The notes beneath the pieces are model-generated. The model did not search any database. It saw only the letters and a program-made list of their open reading frames with translations, and was not told the origin of the DNA. Positions 7,937-16,283 of a DNA stretch of 64,000 nt are shown one piece after another. Every line of letters begins with the position of its first letter. Positions within the stretch are counted from its first letter, which is position 1. Both the position numbers and the translations under genes were made by a program. The DNA is from Gordonibacter sp. 28C (lineage in GTDB: Bacteria; Actinomycetota; Coriobacteriia; Coriobacteriales; Eggerthellaceae). Location of the stretch: positions 1 to 64,000 of the forward strand of contig NZ_PPTR01000008.1 of assembly GCF_003339845.1 (NCBI RefSeq), given 5' to 3'.

Positions 7937-9736
7937 ATGTCATCCACACCGGCCAAAGAGCAAAAGCTGTTCATCAACGAGGTGCAGGGCCACCAGGCCC
8001 GGTACCGCAAGCTCATCCAGTTCACGCACTCCTCGACGAAGGCCGCAGGCGCCATGCTCGTGGCGGCCGTCGTGGCGCTCATCGTGGCGAACACGGGGGC
8101 GTACGAGGCGTTTTTGGAGTTCTGGCACACGGAGGTGGGCGTGTTCTTCGGCGACGGGTTCGCCGGCATGTCGCTCGGGCACGTCATCAACGACATCTTC
8201 ATGGCCATCTTCTTCCTGCTGGTGGGCCTGGAAGTGAAGTACGAGCTCACGGTGGGCGAGCTCACGAACATCCGCCAAGCGCTGCTGCCCATCGTGGCGG
8301 CTGTGGGCGGCGTGCTGGCGCCCATCGGCATCTACCTGGTGTTCAACGCCGCGAACCCGGAGACGGCGCACGGTTGGGGCGTGCCCACGGCCACCGACAT
8401 CGCGTTCGCCCTGGGTATCTTGGCGCTGCTGGGCAACCGCGTGCCCAACGGCGTGCGCGTGTTCCTGAGCACGCTCGCCGTGGCCGACGACATCATCGCC
8501 ATCCTGGTCATCGCCATCTTCTACGGGCACAGCCCGTCGGTGCCGTGGCTGGCCGCCGCGGCCGTGGTGTTGCTCGTTCTCGTGCTCATGAACCGCAACC
8601 ACATCTACTCGCTCATCCCGTATCTGCTGGTGGGAGCCGTGCTGTGGTACTGCGTGTACATGTCGGGCGTGCACGCCACCATTGCCGGCGTGCTGCTGGC
8701 GTTCACCATCCCATCGGGATCGCGCGTGAACATCAAGAGCTTCCTCACCTGGTCGGGCGACAAGGTGCGCGAGGCGCGCGCCGCATTCGAGCCGGAAATG
8801 CCCGTCATCGCGCAGGGCAACTACATCGAGACGGTGCAGGACCTGAGCCGCGTGGCGCGCCAGGTGGTGCCGCCGGCCACGCGCCTGGAGCACCGCCTGT
8901 ACCCGTGGGTGTACTTCGGCATTCTGCCGCTGTTCGCGCTCACGAACGCCGACGTGAGCTTCTTGGGCGCTGACGTGGGCGCCATGCTTTCCAGCCCGGT
9001 GCTCTACGGCGTGCTGCTGGGCCTTTTGGTGGGCAAGCCGCTGGGCATCGTGCTGTTCAGCTTCGCCGTGGTGAAGACGAAGCTGGCATCGCTGCCCGAG
9101 AACGTGAACTGGGGCCATATGCTGGGCGCGAGCATCCTGGGCGGCGTGGGCTTCACCATGGCCATCTTCGTGGCGAACCTGGCGTTCCCCGACGAGGGCC
9201 TGGTCGCAACGGCGAAGCTGGGCATTCTGGCGGCGTCGCTCCTGGCCGGCGTGCTGGGCTTCCTGCTGCTGTTCTTGCAGGCGAAGGCCGCGCACAAGCG
9301 CGGTGTGGCGTACCTGTCGGCCAGCGGCGACGACATCGCGCGCCAGACGGCGGGCGACGAGGCGGCGCGGGAGTCCGAGGAGCTGTTGCGCGGCATAGAA
9401 GACCCGGTCGTCAAGGAGGAGCTCGAAGCTGCGAAGAAGCGCGGCGGCGTGTTCGAGATCGCCGTGGACCTGGGTCCCACCGGCCTTCTGGGCGGCGGAT
9501 CGATAGGGGACGTGCGCGAGGCCGTGCGCAACGAGGTGGTGCGCGTCCTGCGCGAAGAGGGCAACGAAGAGCTTCTTGAAAAGGTGCAGGAGGACTTCGC
9601 CGGGGACTCCGACCGCACGCCGCTTGCGAGCGTGGAGGAAACGCTGCTGCGCGAGCGCGGGGAGGACGCGCTTAAAGACGCGCTCGCGCGCGAGGACGAG
9701 GACGTCACGGGTATGAGCGGCGAGGATAAGAAGTAG
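7937..9736 (+). CDS. nhaA: Na+/H+ antiporter NhaA with cytoplasmic C-terminal extension
   Basis: NhaA exchanges cytoplasmic Na+ for external H+ at the membrane. Residues about 25-460 form the usual 12-helix transporter, including the GWGVPTATDIAFALGIL region and the adjacent aspartates D184-D185 in TLAVADDIIAILV that bind Na+/H+. The protein is 599 residues, whereas E. coli NhaA is 388. Part of the excess is an insert before the last helices (about 270-320), and about 130 residues follow the last helix: a charged, soluble segment with many Glu/Arg pairs, probably cytoplasmic. The start is ATG 7937 after a weak ribosome binding site. It is monocistronic. Confidence 0.92.
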   Translation: MSSTPAKEQKLFINEVQGHQARYRKLIQFTHSSTKAAGAMLVAAVVALIVANTGAYEAFLEFWHTEVGVFFGDGFAGMSLGHVINDIFMAIFFLLVGLEVKYELTVGELTNIRQALLPIVAAVGGVLAPIGIYLVFNAANPETAHGWGVPTATDIAFALGILALLGNRVPNGVRVFLSTLAVADDIIAILVIAIFYGHSPSVPWLAAAAVVLLVLVLMNRNHIYSLIPYLLVGAVLWYCVYMSGVHATIAGVLLAFTIPSGSRVNIKSFLTWSGDKVREARAAFEPEMPVIAQGNYIETVQDLSRVARQVVPPATRLEHRLYPWVYFGILPLFALTNADVSFLGADVGAMLSSPVLYGVLLGLLVGKPLGIVLFSFAVVKTKLASLPENVNWGHMLGASILGGVGFTMAIFVANLAFPDEGLVATAKLGILAASLLAGVLGFLLLFLQAKAAHKRGVAYLSASGDDIARQTAGDEAARESEELLRGIEDPVVKEELEAAKKRGGVFEIAVDLGPTGLLGGGSIGDVREAVRNEVVRVLREEGNEELLEKVQEDFAGDSDRTPLASVEETLLRERGEDALKDALAREDEDVTGMSGEDKK

Positions 9737-9757
9737 CTGCGTGCACGGCGGATGACG

Positions 9758-9792
9758 GCCTCGGGCAGGCGAGTTTCCGCACTGTCCGAGGC
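9758..9792 (+). terminator. Hairpin after nhaA
   Basis: The 10-bp stem GCCTCGGGCA/TGTCCGAGGC (9758-9767 with 9783-9792, one G-U pair) lies 21 bp after the nhaA stop. There is no T run, so it may be an RNA end-protecting hairpin rather than an intrinsic terminator. Confidence 0.45.
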
Positions 9793-9894
9793 TGTTGGCG
9801 AAGAGCTTGATTCGCCGACCGCGCTTCACGCGGCCCCGCGTCGCGTCCGCATGGCTTCTGCGTGAGATTCGACCGCGGTTCGCAAGGCGTGCGC

Positions 9895-9900
9895 TATACT
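9895..9900 (+). promoter_or_regulatory. Candidate -10 box (TATACT) for glmU
   Basis: TATACT lies 37 bp upstream of the glmU start, in a 200-bp gap that otherwise shows no gene. No clear -35 element. Confidence 0.4.
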
Positions 9901-9937
9901 TCATGATCGGAAATCGTCGAGCGATCGAAGGGGAACC

Positions 9938-11320
9938 ATGGAAGCTGCCGCCATCGTCCTTGCCGCGGGTGCCGGAACCCGCATGAAGTCGAAGAAGCCC
10001 AAAGTGGTGCACGAGGTGCTGGGCAAGCCGCTCGTACGCTGGGTGGTGGACGCGGCGCATGCCGCCGGCATCGAGCGCATCGCGACCGTCGTGGGGCACG
10101 AGCGCGAACAGGTGGAGCCGCTCGTGGAGGCCGACACCGACGTGGTGGTGCAGCCCGAGCGGCGCGGCACGGCCGACGCCGTGGCCGTGTGCGCGGACAC
10201 GCTGGCCGACTTCGACGGCTCGCTCGTGGTGCTGTCGGGCGACTGCCCGCTCATCACGCCCGACACCGTCCGCCGCTTGGTGGACATGCGCGAGCAGGCC
10301 GACGCGGCCGTGGTCGTGCTCACCATGGAGTTGGAGAACCCTTACGGTTACGGGCGCATCGTGCGCGACCGGGTGGGTGCTGTGGAGCGCATCGTCGAGC
10401 AGAAGGACGCCAACAGCGCCGAGGCATCCATCTGCGAGTGCAACTCCGGCTTCTACTGCTTCGACGCCCGCGCGCTGTTCGACGCGCTGGGGCAGGTGGA
10501 CGACGACAACGCCCAAGGCGAGTTCTACCTCACCGACGTGCTGGCCATCTGTCGCGCGGCCGGTCGCCCCGTGCTGGCGCTGCCCACCGACGACCCCACG
10601 GAGTGCCTGGGCGTGAACTCGCGCATGCAGCTGGCCGAGGCCACGAAGTTCGCGCAGCGCCGCATCAACCGGGCGCACATGGCCGCCGGCGTGACCATGA
10701 CCGATCCCGACCAGGTGTGGATCGGCCCCGACGTGGTGCTCGAGCAGGATGTGGAGCTGCTGCCGCAGACGTTCCTCATGGGCTCGACGCGCGTGGGCGA
10801 GGACAGCGTGGTGGGCCCGAACTCGCGTTTGACCGACACCGTGGTGGGGCGCGGCTGCACGGTGGACGAGACCGTGGCCGTGGAGGCGCAAATAGACGAC
10901 GGGGCCACGGCCGGCCCGCGCGCCTACCTGCGTCCCGCCGCGCACCTGTGCGAGGGTGCGAAGGCCGGCACGCATGTGGAGATCAAGAAGTCCACGGTGG
11001 GCAAGGGCTCGAAGGTGCCGCACCTCTCCTACATCGGCGACGCGACCATCGGCGAGGACGTGAACATAGGCGCCGGCTCCATCACCTGCAACTACGACGG
11101 CAAGAAGAAGCATCCCACCACCATCGGCGACGGCGCGTTCGTGGGCAGCGACACCATGATGGTGGCTCCGGTGAACATAGGCGCGGGCGCTATCATCGGC
11201 GCGGGATCGTGCATCGCGAAGGACGTGGCGCCCGACGCGCTGGCCCTCACGCGCCCCGAGCAGTGCGAGATTCCCGGCTGGGCCGCCAAGAAGCGCGAAC
11301 AGCAGGGACGGTTGTCCTAA
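9938..11320 (+). CDS. glmU: Bifunctional GlmU: N-acetylglucosamine-1-phosphate uridyltransferase / glucosamine-1-phosphate acetyltransferase
   Basis: GlmU makes UDP-GlcNAc for peptidoglycan. The 460-residue product has the N-terminal nucleotidyltransferase domain (about 1-230) with the LAAGAGTRMKSKKPK signature, and a C-terminal left-handed parallel beta-helix (about 250-455) seen as hexapeptide repeats such as IGEDVNIGAGSITCNYDG. The acetyltransferase loop with GKKKHPTTIGD is present. ATG 9938 follows GAAGGGGAACC. The final codons and stop codon lie inside a perfect palindrome (11313-11345), so the extreme C-terminus may have been reshaped by insertion of that element. prs lies 2.3 kb downstream, separated by the flavoprotein gene. 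Confidence 0.94.
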   Translation: MEAAAIVLAAGAGTRMKSKKPKVVHEVLGKPLVRWVVDAAHAAGIERIATVVGHEREQVEPLVEADTDVVVQPERRGTADAVAVCADTLADFDGSLVVLSGDCPLITPDTVRRLVDMREQADAAVVVLTMELENPYGYGRIVRDRVGAVERIVEQKDANSAEASICECNSGFYCFDARALFDALGQVDDDNAQGEFYLTDVLAICRAAGRPVLALPTDDPTECLGVNSRMQLAEATKFAQRRINRAHMAAGVTMTDPDQVWIGPDVVLEQDVELLPQTFLMGSTRVGEDSVVGPNSRLTDTVVGRGCTVDETVAVEAQIDDGATAGPRAYLRPAAHLCEGAKAGTHVEIKKSTVGKGSKVPHLSYIGDATIGEDVNIGAGSITCNYDGKKKHPTTIGDGAFVGSDTMMVAPVNIGAGAIIGAGSCIAKDVAPDALALTRPEQCEIPGWAAKKREQQGRLS

Positions 11321-11345
11321 TTGGGGACAGTCCCCAATTAGGACA
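11313..11345. repeat. Perfect palindrome spanning the glmU stop codon
   Basis: A 15-bp perfect stem (11313-11327 with 11331-11345) around a CAG loop, core TTGGGGACAGTCCCCAA. The TAA stop of glmU lies within the left arm. It can fold as a terminator-like hairpin, but its symmetry and GGGGACAGTCCCC core recall REP elements mobilised by single-strand transposases. No such transposase gene is in the window. Confidence 0.8.
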
Positions 11346-11428
11346 TTTCGAGGATGGCGAGGGGGCAGGCGGGAAAAAGACAGGTCGGGTGCGGCCGGGG
11401 CCGCGCCCTGCGAGAAGGGGCAAGGGCC

Positions 11429-13378
11429 ATGAAGCGAGACTATCCGCATCTGTGCGAACCGCTGACGGTGGGAAGGGTGACGCTGCGCAACCGCATGTGC
11501 TCGGCGCCCCTGGGGGCCACCGACATCACGGCCGAGGGCAGCCCCGGCCCGCGCACGCAGGGCTTCTACGAGCTGCGCGCGAAGGGCGGCGCGGCGGTGG
11601 TCACCGTGAGCGAGCTGGTGGTGCATCCCGAGACGGACGGGTCGCAGATGCTGCGCCTGAGCCTGAAGACCCCGGGCCAGCTGGCGGCGTTCTCCTTCCT
11701 GGCCGACGCCATCAAACGCCACGGATCGGTGCCCAGCATCGAACTGTCCCACTCGGGCCAGTACGCGGGCACGTACATGGTGGACAAGAAGGGCAAGCAA
11801 GGGCTCTGCCAATACGGCCCGAGCGACGCGGTGCGCCCCGACGGCCTGCCCGTCAAGGCCCTCTCGCAGGAGCAGATAGCCGATATCGTGGCGGCCTACG
11901 CGCAGGCGGCGGCGCTTGCGAAGCGGGCCGGCTTCGAGATGGTCATGGTGCACGCCGGCCACGGTTGGCTCGTCAACCAGTTCCTCTCGCCCTACTTCAA
12001 CAAGCGCGACGACGAGTACGGCGGCCCGCTCGAGAACCGCGTGCGGTTCGCGCGCGAGGTGCTGACGGCCGTGCGCGAGGCCGTGGGCCCGGGTTTCCCC
12101 ATCGAGCTGCGCATGAGCGGCGCCGAGCTGTTCGACGGCGGTTACGACGTGGACGAGGGCGGCCGCATCGCACACGCGCTCGAGGACCTGGTGGACATAA
12201 TCCACGTTTCGGCGGGCTCGTACCAGTTCGGGTTCTCCGTCACGCACCCTTCCATGTTCCGCGAGCACGGCTGCAACGTCTACCTGGCCGAGCAGATCAA
12301 GAAGCACGTGGGCGTGCCGGTGGCGACGATCGGCGGCCTTTCCGACCCGCGGCAGATGGAGGACATCCTGGCTTCGGGCAAGGCCGACCTGGTGGTGATG
12401 GGCCGCGCGCTGCTGGCCGACCCCGACATCCCCAACAAGGTGATGGCGAACCGCGGCCAGGACGTGGTCAAGTGCCTGCGCTGCTTCGTGTGCATGGCGG
12501 AGCGCGCGGTCACGCAGACGCGCCGATGCGCCATAAACCCCCGCATCGGCCGCGAGATCGAGGGCATGGACGTCGTCCCCGCGGCGAAGCCCAAAAACGT
12601 GCTCGTGGTGGGCGGCGGCATCGCGGGCATGACGGCCGCGGCGACGGCCGCCGAGCGCGGGCACAACGTGGTGCTGTGCGAGAAGGAGGCCGAGTTGGGC
12701 GGCATCCTGCGCACCGAGCAGGCGCTGCCGTTCAAGCGCGATATGTACGAGCTGGGGCGGAGCTACGCCCGGCGTTGCGAGCAACTGGGCGTCGAGGTGC
12801 GCTTGAACACGCCCGTCGACGCGGCGCTGGCCGACGAGATCGGCGCCGACGCGGCCATCGTGGCCGTAGGGTCGGAGCCCCTCGCCCTGCCCATGCCCTG
12901 CGAGGACGGCGCGCGCGTGCTTTCCATCGACGACCTCTACCTGGACGGTGCGGAGGCGGGCGACGAGGTCGTCGTCATCGGCGGCGGCCTGACGGGCAGC
13001 GAATGCGCGCTGCTCATGAGCCAGCGGGGGAAGAAGGTGCACGTCGTGGAGATGCGCGACGGTTTGGCCGTGGACGCGAACGTGCGGCACCGTCCCATCC
13101 TGCTCGCCGAGGTGGAAGGCGCTGGCATCGACGTCGTGCTGAACGCCCGCGGCAAGGAGGTGCGCCGCGACGGCGTGATGGTGACCTTGGCGGACGGGTC
13201 GGAGCAGCTGGTTCCCGGCGACACGGTGGTGTGCGCCATCGGCCAGCGCTCGCGCAGCGCCGCGGTCGACGCGCTGCGCGACTGCGCGCCGTCCGTGCGC
13301 GTCGTGGGCGACGCGCGGCGCCCCGCGAACATCTGCACCGCCGTGTACGAGGCGTACCACGCGGCTTTGGACGTGTAG
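11429..13378 (+). CDS. NADH:flavin oxidoreductase of the 2,4-dienoyl-CoA/enoate reductase (old yellow enzyme) family
   Basis: A 649-residue three-cofactor enzyme. Residues about 1-345 form an FMN-binding TIM barrel; C349-x2-C352-x2-C355-x11-C367 binds a [4Fe-4S] cluster; residues about 385-649 hold FAD and NAD(P) Rossmann folds (VLVVGGGIAGMTAAATAAER and VVVIGGGLTGSECALLMSQR). Relatives reduce activated C=C bonds in enoates, dienoyl-CoAs, bile acid intermediates or diet-derived phenolics; the substrate cannot be read from sequence. At the catalytic Tyr position of E. coli FadH (GYLINEFL) this protein has Trp180 (HGWLVNQFL). The start is ATG 11429 with GAGAAGGGG upstream; the open frame extends back to the palindrome but without coding character. 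It appears monocistronic. Confidence 0.85.
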   Translation: MKRDYPHLCEPLTVGRVTLRNRMCSAPLGATDITAEGSPGPRTQGFYELRAKGGAAVVTVSELVVHPETDGSQMLRLSLKTPGQLAAFSFLADAIKRHGSVPSIELSHSGQYAGTYMVDKKGKQGLCQYGPSDAVRPDGLPVKALSQEQIADIVAAYAQAAALAKRAGFEMVMVHAGHGWLVNQFLSPYFNKRDDEYGGPLENRVRFAREVLTAVREAVGPGFPIELRMSGAELFDGGYDVDEGGRIAHALEDLVDIIHVSAGSYQFGFSVTHPSMFREHGCNVYLAEQIKKHVGVPVATIGGLSDPRQMEDILASGKADLVVMGRALLADPDIPNKVMANRGQDVVKCLRCFVCMAERAVTQTRRCAINPRIGREIEGMDVVPAAKPKNVLVVGGGIAGMTAAATAAERGHNVVLCEKEAELGGILRTEQALPFKRDMYELGRSYARRCEQLGVEVRLNTPVDAALADEIGADAAIVAVGSEPLALPMPCEDGARVLSIDDLYLDGAEAGDEVVVIGGGLTGSECALLMSQRGKKVHVVEMRDGLAVDANVRHRPILLAEVEGAGIDVVLNARGKEVRRDGVMVTLADGSEQLVPGDTVVCAIGQRSRSAAVDALRDCAPSVRVVGDARRPANICTAVYEAYHAALDV

Positions 13379-13506
13379 CAACGAGCGGCCGCGCCGAAGC
13401 CGTTCCCAATGCGAAGGCGCTTCCGCCGCCGTTTCTTTGCGCGGTCGCATGCGGTCAATATGCGAAGAAGGCTCGGATTTACCCGTGCGGCCCGTCGGCC
13501 TACGGA

Positions 13507-13512
13507 TACAAT
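13507..13512 (+). promoter_or_regulatory. Candidate -10 box (TACAAT) for prs
   Basis: TACAAT stands 61 bp upstream of the prs start in a 194-bp gap. The same hexamer precedes hisS and aspS in this window. No good -35. Confidence 0.4.
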
Positions 13513-13572
13513 AGGAACGACCGCGCACGCGGTGTGGGGTGCGTAGATGGAAGCGACGTTGAAGGAGCGCGC

Positions 13573-14544
13573 ATGACGATGACGGAAGTGCAGAAGAGCA
13601 TGGCCTTGTTCTCGGGGTCGGTCAACCCCGAGCTTGCCGACGAGATCGCGAGGGATCTGAACGCGTCGCTCGGCAACGTCAAGCTCGAGAAGTTCGCCAA
13701 CGGCGAGATATACGCGCGCTACCAGGAGAGCGTTCGCGGCGCCGACGTGTTCCTCATCCAGTCGGTGTGCGCGGGCGAGGGTTACGACGTGAACGACGCG
13801 CTCATGGAGCTGCTCATCATGGTGGATGCCGCCAAACGCGCCTCGGCCCGGTCCGTGTCGGCGGTGGTCGCCCATTACGGCTATGCGCGCCAGGACCGCA
13901 AGGCCGCCCCGCGCGAGCCCATCACCGCCAAGCTCGTGGCCGACCTCTTGGCGGCGGCGGGTGTGGACAACGTCATCACCATCGACCTGCACCAGGACGC
14001 CATCCAGGGTTTCTTCGACCTGCCGGTGAACCACATGACGGCCATGCCCATCTTCGTGGACTACTTCAAGAGCAAGGGCTTCGACAACGAGAAGCTGTGC
14101 GTCGTGTCGCCCGACGTGGGCCGCGCCAAGGCGGCGAAGAAGTTCTCCACCATGCTGGACTGCGACATCGCCATCATGCACAAGGATCGCCCGAAGCACA
14201 ACCAGGCCGAGATCACGGCGCTTATCGGCGAGGTCACGGGCAAGGTGTGCATCCTGAACGACGACATGATCGACACGGCCGGCTCGCTGGTGGCGGCCGC
14301 GTCCACGCTCAAGGCCAAGGGCGCCGCGGAAGTGTACGCTTGTGCCACGCACGGCCTGTTCAGCGGCCCGGCGTACGAGCGCATCGCGAACTCGTGCATC
14401 GAGGAGGTCGTGGTCACGAACACCGTGCCCGTGCCGCTGGAGCGCCAGACCGGCAAGGTGAAGGTGCTGTCCGTGGGCCCGCTGTTCGCCAAGACCATCA
14501 CCAACGTGTACGACAACGGTTCCGTGGCCAGTCTGTTCGAGTAG
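13573..14544 (+). CDS. prs: Ribose-phosphate pyrophosphokinase
   Basis: Prs converts ribose 5-phosphate and ATP to PRPP for nucleotide, histidine and tryptophan synthesis. The 323-residue product contains the class I landmarks: FANGEIYARYQESVRG, the flexible loop YGYARQDRKAAPREPITAK, the DLHQDAIQGFF segment, and the PRPP-binding loop LNDDMIDTAGSLVAAA. ATG 13573 has GAAGGAG at ideal spacing; a much longer open frame upstream is an out-of-frame reading of glmU and the flavoprotein gene. A cluster of hairpins follows it at 14634-14732. Confidence 0.94.
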   Translation: MTMTEVQKSMALFSGSVNPELADEIARDLNASLGNVKLEKFANGEIYARYQESVRGADVFLIQSVCAGEGYDVNDALMELLIMVDAAKRASARSVSAVVAHYGYARQDRKAAPREPITAKLVADLLAAAGVDNVITIDLHQDAIQGFFDLPVNHMTAMPIFVDYFKSKGFDNEKLCVVSPDVGRAKAAKKFSTMLDCDIAIMHKDRPKHNQAEITALIGEVTGKVCILNDDMIDTAGSLVAAASTLKAKGAAEVYACATHGLFSGPAYERIANSCIEEVVVTNTVPVPLERQTGKVKVLSVGPLFAKTITNVYDNGSVASLFE

Positions 14545-14633
14545 GCAAGCTCTGCCGGCGCTTTCCTGGTCGCCGCTTTTGCCCCGCGGGTTGGCTTCGC
14601 GTTGCGGGTTGACGCCGTGCTGCAGGTTGACGT

Positions 14634-14732
14634 AGGGGCGCTCTCCAGAGCGCCCGTTCCGGCGAAGCCGGAAAACCAACCGGAACCCGCGTTCTCGCGC
14701 TGCGCGCGAGCGGGCGCTCTGAGAGCGCCCCT
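14634..14732. repeat. BIME-like hairpin cluster between prs and pth
   Basis: Two copies of the palindrome GGGCGCTCT-n-AGAGCGCCC (14636-14655 and 14712-14730) face each other, so the whole block can also pair end to end (14634-14644 with 14722-14732). Between them lie two smaller hairpins, TTCCGGC/GCCGGAA (14657-14673) and CTCGCGC/GCGCGAG (14694-14710). Paired inverted palindromes in an intergenic region are typical of BIME/REP arrays. They occupy most of the otherwise gene-free 319 bp (14545-14863); the rest shows nothing else. Confidence 0.75.
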
Positions 14733-14863
14733 GCGGACAACCGGTTCCGGCCGACTTCGCCGGGTAGGTTCTCAGCCTTTGACCTGCGGGCTGGCGTGAC
14801 GGTGCTCTTGGCGCGGTCTCCGCACGGGTGCTGTCATCGATTTTCGTTCGAAGGAAGCAACGT

Positions 14864-15421
14864 ATGTTTTTGATCGTGGGCCTGGGGAATCCGGGCGAGG
14901 AGTACGAGCACACCCGGCACAACGCCGGGTTCGACGCGGTGGACGCCATCGCCGGCGAGGTGGGCGCGCGCTACTGGAAGACGGAGTGCGGCTCGCTCAC
15001 GGCTAAGGGGGCGTACCGCGACTTCGACCTGGTGCTGGCGAAGCCCCAAAGCTACATGAACACTTCGGGCGGCCCGGTGAAGCAGCTCATGAACGCCTAC
15101 GGCGTGGACCCGGAGCACCTCATCGTCATCCACGACGAGCTGGACATCGACCCCGGCACCGTACGCGTGAAGTTCGGCGGCGGGCACGCGGGCCACAACG
15201 GCCTGCGTTCCATCTGCGACAAGCTGGGCACGCGCGACTGGAACCGCGTGCGCGTGGGCATCGGCCGCCCGCCGGGACGCATGCCGGTGGTGGACTGGGT
15301 TCTTTCCCTGCCGAAGAAAGAAGCAGCCGACGACTTCGCCTACGCCGTCGACCGCGGCGCGCAGGCCGCGCTGTCGCTGGTGACGGCGGGCCTGGAAAAG
15401 ACGCAGCAAGCGTTCAATTGA
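14864..15421 (+). CDS. pth: Peptidyl-tRNA hydrolase
   Basis: Pth cleaves peptidyl-tRNA released from stalled ribosomes. The 185-residue product carries GLGNPGEEYEHTRHNAGF with N9 and the catalytic H19, the KPQSYMNTSG segment (N66), and HDELDIDPG with D91, followed by GGGHAGHNGLRSI. Size and motifs match bacterial Pth. ATG 14864 is preceded by AAGGAAG; an upstream in-frame start at 14828 would add 12 residues without support. Confidence 0.94.
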   Translation: MFLIVGLGNPGEEYEHTRHNAGFDAVDAIAGEVGARYWKTECGSLTAKGAYRDFDLVLAKPQSYMNTSGGPVKQLMNAYGVDPEHLIVIHDELDIDPGTVRVKFGGGHAGHNGLRSICDKLGTRDWNRVRVGIGRPPGRMPVVDWVLSLPKKEAADDFAYAVDRGAQAALSLVTAGLEKTQQAFN

Positions 15422-15709
15422 GAGGCGCGCCCGTGGCGGCGTTGGCTGGCTCGGGGCCCCTTCGGCACAGTAATCGCCGATTCCCTGCGCTTGAAGCCGC
15501 TTTCGGGGCCCTTCGGCGCGTAATCGCTTGTTTGCCAAATGCGTTTGCGCAGGTCGTGGAAATCCAAGGAGAACAAAGTTTCGACAACAAGGTTTGGCGC
15601 TGCAGAGTATCGGTGATTATTGTGCCAATGAAGCGCCGATGGGAAAAATCCAGCGACCGTGGCAGCAAGGCTCGCTGCCCTTGAGGCTATGCCTCGAGAG
15701 AGGGGCGCG
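15422..15709. repeat. Degenerate inverted-repeat region downstream of pth
   Basis: 288 bp with no supported gene. GCACAGTAATCGCCGAT (from about 15470) is the imperfect complement of ATCGGTGATTATTGTGC (from about 15608), 15 of 17 positions. The phrase CGGGGCCC(C)TTCGGC followed by GTAATCGC occurs twice as a direct repeat (about 15451 and 15505). GAGGCGCGC near the left end is mirrored by GGGGCGCG at the right end. The pattern suggests a decayed palindromic or MITE-like element. Confidence 0.45.
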
Positions 15710-16249
15710 TTAGCTTTCGTCCTTCCGCACGATCCTGATGCGGGGATTTCGCTCGAGCAGCTCTTCGTAGAGTAGCTCCTTGTTTGCCACGGCAACAACC
15801 TCGTCGAACAGTCTGCCGTGGATGCGCACGGGGTCGGGGGCGGTGGGCTTCCATACGTAGCCGGCGGACGCCGGGATCTTCTCCGACACGCTCAAGATGC
15901 CGATGCAGTCGATGCTTGCCCGATGGACTCCCAAAACTATGGACAGGCGGTGATCGTCGAGTTGGACGTAGTGGCTGAAGAACATAGGCACGGCAAGAAT
16001 GTTGGCGATCCCCAAAGCCAGCATGCAGAAAGCCATGAGCGCCACCACGCCCACCTGTTCGGAGCCAAGGCCGTTCGCGAGGGAGGGATCGAGCAAAGCG
16101 CTTGCAGCCATGGCGACGATCAGCGCGTCTGCGAAGACCACCAACACGGCAAGCGACCAGTGCACCCTGATGGGAATCCTCAGAACCGGGTTGCCCGCGG
16201 AATCTGCGGGTGCTGTTTTTCCTGATGGATTTGGTTGCTTTTCGGTCAT
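15710..16249 (-). CDS. Small membrane protein with PH-like C-terminal domain, unknown function
   Basis: 179 residues. A polar, proline-rich N-terminus (about 1-25) is followed by two hydrophobic helices (about 28-50 and 66-92, the second ending near AVPMFFSHYVQL) and a C-terminal soluble part of about 85 residues with alternating beta-like segments (LDDHRLSIVLGVHRASI, then WKPTAPDPVRIHG). This layout resembles bacterial PH-domain membrane proteins, but I do not recognise the family with certainty. It lies 34 bp downstream of another small membrane protein gene on the same strand, so the two are probably cotranscribed. The ribosome binding site is weak. Confidence 0.6.
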   Translation of the reverse strand: MTEKQPNPSGKTAPADSAGNPVLRIPIRVHWSLAVLVVFADALIVAMAASALLDPSLANGLGSEQVGVVALMAFCMLALGIANILAVPMFFSHYVQLDDHRLSIVLGVHRASIDCIGILSVSEKIPASAGYVWKPTAPDPVRIHGRLFDEVVAVANKELLYEELLERNPRIRIVRKDES

Positions 16250-16283
16250 GCTGCCCCAGCTTCCCCGCGAGATGATACCGCCC

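Noticed and set aside
7940-13528. A 1862-codon open frame on the minus strand, and similar long antisense frames across nfnB, the TPR gene and the ABC genes
   Set aside because: They mirror real genes on the other strand in GC-rich DNA, have no ribosome binding sites or domains, and show His/Arg/Ala-rich shadow composition.
10189-13572. Upstream part of the long plus-strand frame that ends in prs
   Set aside because: Reads glmU and the flavoprotein gene out of frame; only the segment from ATG 13573 encodes a recognisable protein.
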